A stretch of 13,192 bases of DNA, taken from NCBI GenBank assembly GCA_937907555.1, contig CALEST010000102.1:1-13192 (forward strand), in the 5' to 3' direction. The notes below the pieces were generated by a model. It was not told the DNA's origin. It made no database searches and saw only the letters and a list, made by a program, of their open reading frames with translations. Source of the stretch: an uncultured Sediminibacterium sp. (lineage in GTDB: Bacteria; Bacteroidota; Bacteroidia; Chitinophagales; Chitinophagaceae). Positions 1 through 7,988 of this stretch are shown piece after piece. The position numbers were made by a program, and so were the translations under genes. Each line of letters begins with the position of its first letter. Position 1 is the stretch's first letter.

Positions 1-1668
1 CGCCAGCATATTTACATAAATCATGAGCGTATTACCGGCCACAAAGTTAAAAATGGATATATACAATACCCAGTCCGGAAACAACACACGAACGGTTTGC
101 AAATCAAATACCAGATACACAATATAAAAGCCCAGCAAAACCGGATACAAAAGGAATGTAATGGGTGTAAAACCAACGAAGAAGTTGAATCCAAAAAATC
201 CTCTCCATCCAATTTTACCAACCAGTTTCGGAGGGTTGCGCATATGCACCAGCAGGGTTTGCATGTATCCCTTGATCCAGCGGGAACGCTGACGAATCCA
301 GTTAAAGGGTTCGTTGTTTGCTTCTTCCAGTGTAGTACTGTTTACCACCCCAACCTTGTATCTCTTTTCAAATACTCGTACACCTAAGTCGGCGTCTTCC
401 GTAACGTTAAAGGGATCCCATCCACCCAGTTCCTTCAACTTGTCCAGTTTAAAGTGATTCGAAGTACCTCCTAATGGAATAGGAACATCCAGCGACTGAA
501 GACCCGGTAACATATAATCGAACCAATAAGAATATTCCAAAGTGAACATGCGGGTAAGCAGGTTCTCATTCTTGTTAAAATAATTAAGTGCTCCCTGCAA
601 TACCACATAGTCTTTGGGAAGTTTTCTGAACAAACTCACTACTTTCTTTAACTGGTCAGAATCCGGAACGTCTTCTGCATCGTAGATAGTTAAATAAGTT
701 CCCTTACAAAAGAACAAGCCATAGTTACAGGCTTTGGGTTTTGTTTTGGGCATGTGGAAAGGAACCACAATGGTTTCGAAGTTAGCCGGGAAATCGAGGT
801 TACGAACGGCGTTCAGGGTTTTATCATCGTCTTCTTCAATTAATAATTTAACGTCGAGTTTCCCTCTGGGATAATCCAGACTTCTCAGGTTCCATATTAA
901 TTTACGAATCAGTTTATCTTCCTTATACACTGGCAACAAAATGGTGTACACTGGCAGGGTATCATTGTCTACCGCTTTTACTTCATCCTTGGTAACCACT
1001 TCTACCAGCTCGTACTTAGAGCCTTTTAAGGCAATGTATAATTTAAAAACAATGGAAAACAAAAAGACAAAGCTGAAGAACAGGTTGAAGAAAATAAAAC
1101 TATTGACAAAATTGACTGTCAGCAAAATAAATGCAATGGCAATGGCTACAAATATGAACACCAATTGGGAATCGGTAAAAGTAGTAAGACCCGAACTATC
1201 AGGATCCTTGCGCATCAGGCTGAATACGGATTCCTTTACATAGTATTCCCCTCTTAATTTGTGCACCATCCAGGTAATATCCAGATCCGAAGCAGCCACC
1301 AGTTTTACTTTGGCATTGAACTTCATTTCCAGATAACCCTGCAATCTTTCATCCATTGGATCGGCAGCGGCTACCAGTAAGTTACCTCTGCCATCGTTCC
1401 GCATGGGTAAATATAAAAAAGCGTTCAGGTGCAGCAGGTCGCATTGTTCAACAAAGCTTTCGTCTAATACTTCGTTACGAACATCCACCAGCGGAAAACC
1501 TGAACGCTCCAGAAAAGCAACATAGGCTTTACGGGTAAGGTACCCGAAGTTCAGCGCTGCTTTTATTTGCGCATAGTCGAACTCATCAGCAATCACATCA
1601 ATTTCCTCCAGTTTGGCCGTGGTGAACAAGCCCACACTAATCATATTATTCAAGGCACAAACAGGCAT
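1..1668 (-). CDS. Processive family 2 glycosyltransferase with GspE/MshE-N-like N-terminal domain (BcsA/XagB-like), 3' end outside window
   Basis: Membrane glycosyltransferase expected to polymerise a beta-linked polysaccharide from a UDP-sugar and push it across the inner membrane. The frame stays open from ATG 1668 to base 1, giving 556 residues without the C-terminus. Residues about 30-140 resemble the N-terminal domain of type II secretion ATPases (GspE/MshE): 'FPLVDV' at 58-63, then 'LLVAAADPMD' at 97-106. Two membrane helices follow (about 168-186 and 191-212). The catalytic domain has the acidic run D280-D282, DAED at 330-333, TED at 423-425 and QRSRW at 460-464, the QxxRW signature of processive synthases. 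More membrane helices run from about 490 to the edge. The start is the first ATG after an in-frame TAA; a later ATG at 1644 is possible. It lies 27 bases after the BcsB-family gene, so the two are probably co-transcribed. A C-terminal PilZ domain cannot be excluded. The sugar is not determined; cellulose-like glucan is an inference from the neighbours. Confidence 0.88.
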   Translation of the reverse strand, partial: MPVCALNNMISVGLFTTAKLEEIDVIADEFDYAQIKAALNFGYLTRKAYVAFLERSGFPLVDVRNEVLDESFVEQCDLLHLNAFLYLPMRNDGRGNLLVAAADPMDERLQGYLEMKFNAKVKLVAASDLDITWMVHKLRGEYYVKESVFSLMRKDPDSSGLTTFTDSQLVFIFVAIAIAFILLTVNFVNSFIFFNLFFSFVFLFSIVFKLYIALKGSKYELVEVVTKDEVKAVDNDTLPVYTILLPVYKEDKLIRKLIWNLRSLDYPRGKLDVKLLIEEDDDKTLNAVRNLDFPANFETIVVPFHMPKTKPKACNYGLFFCKGTYLTIYDAEDVPDSDQLKKVVSLFRKLPKDYVVLQGALNYFNKNENLLTRMFTLEYSYWFDYMLPGLQSLDVPIPLGGTSNHFKLDKLKELGGWDPFNVTEDADLGVRVFEKRYKVGVVNSTTLEEANNEPFNWIRQRSRWIKGYMQTLLVHMRNPPKLVGKIGWRGFFGFNFFVGFTPITFLLYPVLLGFYIVYLVFDLQTVRVLFPDWVLYISIFNFVAGNTLMIYVNMLA

Positions 1669-1695
1669 AGATGCTACGGATTTTTAAGGAACCAA

Positions 1696-3717
1696 TTATA
1701 CAATCTCCTGTGATTTTTTCACACGCTTTCTAATGAAGAAGAAACCAAGTACCAACAGGATACCTAAACCGGCCAGCATGAAATATTTGTATTTATTCCA
1801 AAGCAATGCCAAATTATTCTTGTCTCCTCTGTAGGTAACCAGGCCGGCATTGTCGGGCAGTTTAAAGAAGAAATTACTCTTTCCTTTACTGTTGGCAATA
1901 CACACGTTACTTTCAATGGCAGAGTACTGCGATCCAAAGCTCTTGATTACTCCTTCGAAGGCATCACTGATACTGGAATCACCCAGCGCACTCACGAGCA
2001 GGAAGGTAGAACTACCCTGTCGGAAAATCTGTGCGATACCTGAATTAGAGAAGTCGTTGATAGAGTAGGATGTTTCTCCACTGATATCTTTATACAACTG
2101 GAAGTCTCTGTTGAATTGTACAGGTAAGTTCTTTTCAAAGTTCTTGATCAATGGATCATTTCTGTGCAATAAGGCAATGGCATTCATATTTGCCATATCG
2201 TTCATATTGGCTTTATCAGAAGTTACCAGTTCAGGAATAAACAAATAGTTGGCAGCCAAAGTAGCGGTATTCAACTGGAACACCAGTTCTCCCAAAGAAG
2301 CCGCAAGATAAGGCATCAGGCTTGGTGTAACAATACAACGCAAGGCTTTCTTTCTGAACTCTCCGGGGTAGTTAAAGAAGTTGTAGAACTCATTTACTTT
2401 TTCACCAGAGAATACCAGGTTAGAGGTTTTGGTATCAATGAAACCGAAGAAGTTAGAGAAGCCTTCCTTACAAATACCACCCGCACCATGGAAACGCATT
2501 TCCACTACCAGCGAGTTGTTTTTGGTAAGCAGGTAAGGCTTTAGTTCAATGTCTCCATTAAAACTAGTTTTATCGTGTAAGTCGGTACTGAATACCAGGT
2601 TATCGTTCAGGTAAACGTTTAAGAAACCACGGTCTCCTTCCTTCAGCATGGAAAGCATGGCTTCCAGATGGAAAGTCAATTTTTTAGGAATGGCATTGTA
2701 ATCGGCAAGGGAAAACGCATAGTTCGTTTTCAATGCTCCAATACCTTCCATTAATTTAGGTGTGCCTCCCAATTCTTCCAGCGAGAAAACAACGGGCAAT
2801 TGATTCTTGTCAAAGTAAGCCGGCTGACCCACATCAACCAACATGGTATAAGAGAAACTACCATTGATGATTTTGTAATTCGTTAGGGTGTAAATGGCTT
2901 TTTTATATCCTTCCGGATCCTTACCGGTAATAACTAAAACGTTATCTCCATTGGGGAAAATCAGGTTTTTAATAAGGCCCTGACCGTTTTTAAATTCAGG
3001 TAATTGCGCCTGAATGTAGGCAGGAAGTTTGTTGTATAAACCTGTTACCACGGTTGTTCCAACAGAAGAATCGGTATTTCTGAAATTGGTTGTAACAATA
3101 TCTTCCAAACCACCCTTCTGCTTTAATAATGCAAATATGATTGAGCCACTGGTTAAGTCGTCCAGGTCGGCATTTACAGGTGTTGCTACTGAATTGTATT
3201 CAGAAATGGTTTCTTTTAAGCTGTGATAGTAAGTAGAACGTTCCTGTTTAATAACTTCTAAATAAGAAGAGTTACGGATGGTTACCCAAATAGCAGGATT
3301 GTCAACGTCTTTACAATATTCATCAGACATCGCCATTTTGGCGTCAATTCTCAACTTAATAAAACGACCATCTTCCTGAACATATCTTTTATTCAGGGGG
3401 ATTACAATCGTCATTACAGAGTCAATGGCGTCTGCCACCAAACGGGTGGTATATACAGGCTCATCTTTTAACGAAACCGTGATGGTAGACATATCTTCTC
3501 TTAAAACCTGAGAAGGCTTTACCTGCAGCACCAGGTTGGTTCGGTCTACATCGTCTCTTGGCTGTAGTTTCAGGAAATAAGAGATTGCACCATTAATACC
3601 CATGATGGATTCATTCCGGTAACCCATTGCTTCCAGGGAGCGGGTCTTGAAGTCCTGGGCAATAATGCTACCAGCTATCAGCAGGAAGAGTACGAGCAGG
3701 GATGATTTTGTTTTCAT
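1696..3717 (-). CDS. BcsB-family periplasmic subunit of a polysaccharide synthase
   Basis: 673 residues, somewhat shorter than E. coli BcsB (about 780). In this family the protein sits on the periplasmic face, contacts the catalytic glycosyltransferase through a C-terminal helix and guides the emerging glucan. A signal peptide (residues 1-21, ending ...SIIAQ) precedes the first BcsB-type jelly-roll region. That region ends in the family pattern C135-K-D-x4-A-x-W144-x2-I-x3-S. A second carbohydrate-binding-like unit lies at about 345-435 and includes 'LNVYLNDNLVFSTDL' and C416. A single C-terminal helix (about 645-662) is followed by a basic tail (RKRVKK), which fits an inner-membrane anchor. 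It lies 18 bases after the histidine kinase gene and 27 bases before the glycosyltransferase gene, matching the BcsA-BcsB partnership although the gene order is reversed. No cyclic-di-GMP domain is present in this subunit, as expected. Family assignment rests on motif and architecture, not on a search. Confidence 0.85.
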   Translation of the reverse strand: MKTKSSLLVLFLLIAGSIIAQDFKTRSLEAMGYRNESIMGINGAISYFLKLQPRDDVDRTNLVLQVKPSQVLREDMSTITVSLKDEPVYTTRLVADAIDSVMTIVIPLNKRYVQEDGRFIKLRIDAKMAMSDEYCKDVDNPAIWVTIRNSSYLEVIKQERSTYYHSLKETISEYNSVATPVNADLDDLTSGSIIFALLKQKGGLEDIVTTNFRNTDSSVGTTVVTGLYNKLPAYIQAQLPEFKNGQGLIKNLIFPNGDNVLVITGKDPEGYKKAIYTLTNYKIINGSFSYTMLVDVGQPAYFDKNQLPVVFSLEELGGTPKLMEGIGALKTNYAFSLADYNAIPKKLTFHLEAMLSMLKEGDRGFLNVYLNDNLVFSTDLHDKTSFNGDIELKPYLLTKNNSLVVEMRFHGAGGICKEGFSNFFGFIDTKTSNLVFSGEKVNEFYNFFNYPGEFRKKALRCIVTPSLMPYLAASLGELVFQLNTATLAANYLFIPELVTSDKANMNDMANMNAIALLHRNDPLIKNFEKNLPVQFNRDFQLYKDISGETSYSINDFSNSGIAQIFRQGSSTFLLVSALGDSSISDAFEGVIKSFGSQYSAIESNVCIANSKGKSNFFFKLPDNAGLVTYRGDKNNLALLWNKYKYFMLAGLGILLVLGFFFIRKRVKKSQEIV

Positions 3718-3735
3718 GATTTCGGGGTATTTAAA

Positions 3736-5106
3736 CTAAGCCAGTTTGAATTTGAGTTTAAAATAGTTTCCAACAGTCACATTGCTTTCATAAGTCAGCG
3801 AACCTCCCATATCTTCGGTTAACTGCTTGGCAATAGAAAATCCCATGCCTGAATGGTTGGTGGCCAAATCAGACTGGTTAGGATTGGTTAATCGGCTAAA
3901 GTATTCATCCAGTTTTTCCATTCCGATGGGGTTATTGGTCTTATTGATGATCTCAATAATACAAGACCCATCCAGGTCATTGGCGTGAATACTAACAGAA
4001 GAACCCTTTTGGATAAACCTAATAACGTTAGAAAGTAGCTTGAATAATATATGACGTAAAAATATTTTATCAATATTTACCATTACTTCGGACGGAGACA
4101 GGTGAACCTGAAGGTTTACCTGCTTAATACTGGCGGCATCCACCAGGGTAATTGCAGCTTTTTCTACCTCAGGAATAATATCGAATTGTTCCATCCGGTA
4201 GGAAATTTTACCAGAATCGGCTTCTGCAGACTCGGCCAGTTTCTGACTCAGGTAGTGCAGTTTTTCGTTCCCCATGGTGATATAACTCAAAATTTCCTTC
4301 TGGTCGGAAGTCAGATTACTGCTTTTACGATTGATTAAATCAATGGATATCTGATTAGACCCGATAAAGTTTTTCAGGTCATGAATCATAATATTTAGGG
4401 TATTCTGACGATAATCACTCAATTCTTTCAGGCGGCGGTTCTTTTCTTCAATGATATGGTGCTGGTCATTGATTTTTTCGTTCTGCTCCAGTAATCTTCG
4501 GTTGGATTCCTCAATAATCAGGTTTTTTTCTGTCTCACGCTTTACAATCTGGTAGCGGTTATAGGCAATAACAATAGAGAAAATAGCCACCAGAAAATAA
4601 ACCCCTCCCCCGTTTGAAATCAAGCTGGCATAGCTGGCTGTTTCATTGTTCAGCGAGTACATGAACAGGATGATGGTAAAGGAAATAGCGGCATGTAACT
4701 GTGCAAACAAAGGTCTCCAGAATAAAATGGTATTCAGTAGTAGCATCATAATAGAAGCCAGCAAATAATAAGGCAAACCAGTTGCAACAGGAACAATTCC
4801 ACAAATCATAGAGACCAATGCAATATTTATCCCTACCACTAAGTTTAATATCAATTCATGGCCCCATCTTTTTTTGGTGCCGAAAATGTAAAAGAAATAA
4901 GAAATGGAAAAGAAGAGGATACGAATGACCAATAAAAACATCCAGTCTTCCTTCATGAACAATACATCCAGCAACCAAAACAAAGGAAGTGAAAACATTA
5001 AGGTCCACACAGCCACATTCGAATAGAAAGCACCCCGCTTCACCAGCTCATTATTTAGCTTGGCGCGGTCTATATTTACATAAGGAATCCGATGGTAATC
5101 AATCAT
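3736..5106 (-). CDS. Membrane sensor histidine kinase
   Basis: 456 residues. The N-terminal half (about 28-183) holds about six hydrophobic helices with short loops and no large periplasmic domain, so the signal is probably sensed in or near the membrane. A charged coiled coil (about 186-232) leads into the dimerisation/phosphoacceptor domain. The H-box is 'MIHDLKN' with the phosphorylatable H242, a form common in Bacteroidota. The ATPase domain has an N-box ('LLSNVIRF', N360) and a G2 box ('HSGMGFSIAK', 418-427). The G1 box is unusual: Asn388 sits where the adenine-binding Asp is normally found, in 'NKTNNPIG'. There is no receiver domain and no response-regulator gene in the window, so the partner is elsewhere. 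It is first in an apparent operon with the BcsB-family and glycosyltransferase genes, which suggests control of polysaccharide production. The ATG at 5106 is followed by a plausible cytoplasmic lead of about 27 residues. Confidence 0.9.
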   Translation of the reverse strand: MIDYHRIPYVNIDRAKLNNELVKRGAFYSNVAVWTLMFSLPLFWLLDVLFMKEDWMFLLVIRILFFSISYFFYIFGTKKRWGHELILNLVVGINIALVSMICGIVPVATGLPYYLLASIMMLLLNTILFWRPLFAQLHAAISFTIILFMYSLNNETASYASLISNGGGVYFLVAIFSIVIAYNRYQIVKRETEKNLIIEESNRRLLEQNEKINDQHHIIEEKNRRLKELSDYRQNTLNIMIHDLKNFIGSNQISIDLINRKSSNLTSDQKEILSYITMGNEKLHYLSQKLAESAEADSGKISYRMEQFDIIPEVEKAAITLVDAASIKQVNLQVHLSPSEVMVNIDKIFLRHILFKLLSNVIRFIQKGSSVSIHANDLDGSCIIEIINKTNNPIGMEKLDEYFSRLTNPNQSDLATNHSGMGFSIAKQLTEDMGGSLTYESNVTVGNYFKLKFKLA

Positions 5107-5157
5107 GGGTACTTCTTATCTGCTACTGATAAAATATTAATCATTTAACTGTAAAAC
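5107..5157. promoter_or_regulatory. Divergent intergenic region between histidine kinase and GH5 genes
   Basis: These 51 AT-rich bases separate the diverging starts of the kinase operon and the GH5 operon, so promoters for both must lie here or inside the neighbouring 5' coding ends. I see no good match to the Bacteroidota TAnnTTTG element on either strand, and no strong ribosome binding site before either start. Shared control of synthase and hydrolase through this short region is an inference. Confidence 0.35.
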
Positions 5158-6237
5158 GTGTTGCGAAGAACTTTAGTACTCATCAGTTGCTTTTTCCTAC
5201 TGGAAGCAGCCCCGGTTACCGCTCAAAATCAGGAAGCACTCCGCAAGATCGCCCTCTCCATGGGACAGGGGGTGAATATTTCTTTGTTAGAGCAATATTG
5301 GGCCAGCCAACAACAACTTTTAACAACTGATATTCGCCCGATGCTGGAATCAATTGCCGCTGCCGGGTTCGAAACAGTTCGTTTGCCCGTGGCTTTTGAT
5401 TTCTTCATGAGGGAAGGATCCACCCAATTAAACGAAGCAATTCTCCAAAAATTGCATGACACCTATATGAACTGCCGCAGATTGAACCTAAAACTGGTAA
5501 TTGTTTACCATTATGGCAAGTTAACCGACCAAAACAGGGAAACAGAGCCCGACAGAATCATCCAGATCTGGAAGCAGGTGATGCAATACATGAGGGAATT
5601 CTCCAGTGAAAAATTGTTTTTTGAATTGTACAACGAACCAGTCACCAGTGCCGAAACCTGGAAACAAACAGCCAACACCATCGTAAAAGCTTTGAGAAAG
5701 GAGGATTATGACCGGATATTTATTATAGGGGGAACCAATTACAATGGCATTAATGAGCTGCTGGCCATGGGTAAACTTCCCGTAGACGATGGAAAAATTC
5801 TTTACACATTTCACTTTTATGAACCCTATGTATTTACGCATCAGGGGGCAGAGTGGACCAAGGAGAAAACCTATATGACCGGCCTGCCCTATCCTTTCCG
5901 AAAAAGAAAAATGCCCGAATTAAAAGATGCAGCCCCCGACTCAGAAGTGATTAAGGAGTTTGAACGATTCCCCAGAGAATCGAATTACGATTACTTATAC
6001 AGCAGAATCAAGAAAATAAAAGCAGATGCCGATAAGCTGAATTTACCGCTTATCTGCACAGAAACGGGCGTTATCAATTTAGCCAATGCCAAGTCAAAAT
6101 CTACCTATCTTAGAGATATAACGGGCCTGATGCAGCAGTTTGAAATACCTACCATGCTATGGGATTACAATGATAAGTTTGGTATATTCAAAGAAGAAAA
6201 AGTAATCAAACAGCTTCGGAACTGGCTTAAAAATTAA
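5158..6237 (+). CDS. Secreted glycoside hydrolase family 5 (endoglucanase-like)
   Basis: 359 residues; probably hydrolyses beta-1,4-linked glucan or a related polymer in the periplasm or outside the cell. A signal peptide covers about residues 1-23 (hydrophobic 'LVLISCFFLLEAA', ending ...VTAQ). The mature part is a single (beta/alpha)8 catalytic domain with no carbohydrate-binding module. All the conserved GH5 positions are recognisable: R75 ('TVRLP'), H118 ('VYHYG'), N159 and the acid/base E160 ('ELYNEP'), H219 and Y221 ('FHFYEP'), the nucleophile E302 ('CTETG') and W335. An in-frame TAA at 5152-5154 forces a non-ATG start: GTG 5158 or TTG 5161. Any later start would lose the signal peptide. 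The gene diverges from the polysaccharide synthase operon, suggesting a trimming role like that of BcsZ (a GH8 enzyme) in classical cellulose loci. Its stop codon overlaps the next gene's start. Exact substrate is not visible from sequence. Confidence 0.92.
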   Translation: MLRRTLVLISCFFLLEAAPVTAQNQEALRKIALSMGQGVNISLLEQYWASQQQLLTTDIRPMLESIAAAGFETVRLPVAFDFFMREGSTQLNEAILQKLHDTYMNCRRLNLKLVIVYHYGKLTDQNRETEPDRIIQIWKQVMQYMREFSSEKLFFELYNEPVTSAETWKQTANTIVKALRKEDYDRIFIIGGTNYNGINELLAMGKLPVDDGKILYTFHFYEPYVFTHQGAEWTKEKTYMTGLPYPFRKRKMPELKDAAPDSEVIKEFERFPRESNYDYLYSRIKKIKADADKLNLPLICTETGVINLANAKSKSTYLRDITGLMQQFEIPTMLWDYNDKFGIFKEEKVIKQLRNWLKN

Positions 6238-7139
6238 TGATGATGGAAAAAGTTTTGCAATTAACGGAGGTAAGTAAATCTTACGGTTCCATAAAAGCAT
6301 TAAAAGAGGTTTCCTTAACCATACCCAAAGGCAGTGTATTTGGCATATTAGGACCCAATGGAAGTGGAAAAACCACACTGATGAGTATTGTGCTGGATGT
6401 ATTGGGAGCAGACTCCGGAACCTATCAGTGGTTTTGTCAACCCCAAACCGCCAATGACAGAAAAAGAATTGGCTCCTTGCTGGAGACTCCTAATTTTTAT
6501 CACTATTTATCGGCTGTTGACAATTTAAAAATCACTTCCGCCATTAGTGGAAGAGGAACCAATGCCGATATTGATGCTGTGCTGGAAATTGTAAAACTGT
6601 CCGAAAGAAAAAAATCCAAATTCAGTACCTATAGTCTGGGCATGAAACAAAGGCTGGCCATTGCCGCTGCTTTACTGGGCAATCCCGAAGTATTGCTGCT
6701 GGACGAACCCACCAACGGTCTTGATCCCGTAGGTATACTGGAAATAAGAGAACTCATTAAACGACTGGCTAAAAACGGCATCACCATTATTATTGCGAGC
6801 CACTTGCTGGATGAAGTAGAAAAAATTTGTTCGCATGTAGCCATTTTAAAAAGAGGAACCTTATTAACCAGTGGTCCGGTAGATGAAGTACTAAGCAATG
6901 AAGACATTGTTGAAATCGGATCTTCGGATTTAAAAGCTTTAAAAGACTGTTTAGCCGGCATGGACAATGTATTATCTATAAAAGAAGACAACAACCGTTT
7001 ACAGGTGCATTTTCCTGCCGGAACTGCCAATATGGAAGCGGTGAATCAATTCTGCTTTAACAAAGGCATTACCCTTAACCTGCTATTGAATAAGAAAAAG
7101 AGCTTAGAAACCAAGTTCTTTGAATTAACCAATGATTAA
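6237..7139 (+). CDS. ABC transporter ATP-binding protein (BcrA-like, ABC-2 exporter type)
   Basis: 300 residues; powers an ABC-2 exporter by ATP hydrolysis on the cytoplasmic side of the membrane. Motifs are complete: Walker A GPNGSGKT (39-46), signature 'YSLGMKQR' (132-139), Walker B 'VLLLDEP' (152-158) with catalytic E157, D-loop 'NGLDP', and switch H189 ('IIASHLLDE'). The Q-loop position reads 'LLETPNFY' (81-88), with Glu in place of Gln, a form I associate with BcrA-type ATPases. A C-terminal extension of about 85 residues follows the nucleotide-binding domain. Three consecutive ATGs (6237, 6240, 6243) are possible starts. The first overlaps the GH5 stop as TAATG, which suggests translational coupling. 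The permease gene begins 12 bases downstream. Substrate unknown. The family is often tied to lipid, peptide or antibiotic export, but nothing here decides this. Confidence 0.93.
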   Translation: MMMEKVLQLTEVSKSYGSIKALKEVSLTIPKGSVFGILGPNGSGKTTLMSIVLDVLGADSGTYQWFCQPQTANDRKRIGSLLETPNFYHYLSAVDNLKITSAISGRGTNADIDAVLEIVKLSERKKSKFSTYSLGMKQRLAIAAALLGNPEVLLLDEPTNGLDPVGILEIRELIKRLAKNGITIIIASHLLDEVEKICSHVAILKRGTLLTSGPVDEVLSNEDIVEIGSSDLKALKDCLAGMDNVLSIKEDNNRLQVHFPAGTANMEAVNQFCFNKGITLNLLLNKKKSLETKFFELTND

Positions 7140-7151
7140 ATACCCAATAAC

Positions 7152-7979
7152 ATGAGCGCTCTCTTAAAAATAGAATGGTTAAAAATAAAAAAGTACCCTG
7201 CTTTCTGGTGGATGCTGGCCATTGTGATGCTTACTTATCCAAGCATCAATTATATGTTCTATAATGTTTACCAACAAGTAACACAGGGAAAGGAAATGAC
7301 CAATAGCATTGCAAAAATGCTTTTGGGTAATCCGTTTGCTTTTCCTGAGACCTTCCATACGGTTGCTTATTTTTCTTCCTTCTTTGTAATACTACCCGGC
7401 ATTCTGGTAATTATGTTAATCACGAATGAATACAATTACCGTACGCATAAACAAAATATCATTGACGGATGGAGCAGAAAAGAATTTATGGCAGGCAAAC
7501 TGATTGATGTAGCCATTATTTCATTTGTGGTAATGACGGTATTCATGCTGGTGGCCATGGGTTTCGGCGTTTATACCGATCCGGATAACCTGGGAAGAAT
7601 AGCAGAACAACTGCATTATATCCCTATGTTTTATTTGCAAACCTTTGCTCAATTGTCCATTGCTTTCTTACTGGGCTACCTGGTAAAAAAAGCATTTATT
7701 GCATTGGGCATTTTTGTGTTCTATTACCTGGTAGTTGAAAATATTCTGGTTGCCTATTTAAAATATAAAAAGATTCCCATCACTCGTTTTCTTCCCATTG
7801 AAGTATCCGACAATATTTTGGTGGCACCTGCATTCACCGGCAACTTTGGCAAAGACTCAAAAGAGGCTTACCTGCTTTCCATTTCATTGGTGAATCAGCA
7901 AGTGATACTGACCATATTGTATACCGTTATTATCTGGCTGATCTGTTTTAAAGTACACAGCAAAAGAGATCTGAACTAA
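7152..7979 (+). CDS. ABC-2 type transporter permease
   Basis: 275 residues with about six membrane segments: roughly 19-37, 66-87, 118-140, 160-178, 181-202 and 250-268. The N-terminus is a short basic cytoplasmic lead ('IEWLKIKK'). The cytoplasmic loop after helix 2 contains 'NEYNYRTHKQNIIDGWSRKEF', the ABC-2 permease pattern in which a conserved acidic residue and 'R-T-x-K/R-Q' precede 'SR-x-x-F' and contact the ATPase. It is 12 bases after the ATPase gene and is the natural partner for it; the complex would contain two copies of each. It ends only 9 bases before the convergent epimerase-like gene, with no terminator hairpin visible between them. Function is unknown beyond export or membrane-bilayer transport. 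Confidence 0.85.
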   Translation: MSALLKIEWLKIKKYPAFWWMLAIVMLTYPSINYMFYNVYQQVTQGKEMTNSIAKMLLGNPFAFPETFHTVAYFSSFFVILPGILVIMLITNEYNYRTHKQNIIDGWSRKEFMAGKLIDVAIISFVVMTVFMLVAMGFGVYTDPDNLGRIAEQLHYIPMFYLQTFAQLSIAFLLGYLVKKAFIALGIFVFYYLVVENILVAYLKYKKIPITRFLPIEVSDNILVAPAFTGNFGKDSKEAYLLSISLVNQQVILTILYTVIIWLICFKVHSKRDLN

Positions 7980-7988
7980 CTTGTCATT

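Noticed and set aside
941..1243. Plus-strand open frame of 100 codons, and similar ones at 97-387 and 1356-1538
   Set aside because: They lie antisense to the glycosyltransferase, whose minus frame is open across all of 1-1668 and carries DAED, TED and QxxRW motifs. The plus frames show no recognisable domain.
5071..5078. TATATTTA on the plus strand as a GH5 promoter element
   Set aside because: It has one mismatch to TAnnTTTG in AT-rich DNA, lies inside the kinase coding region and has no clear -33 partner. This is within chance expectation.
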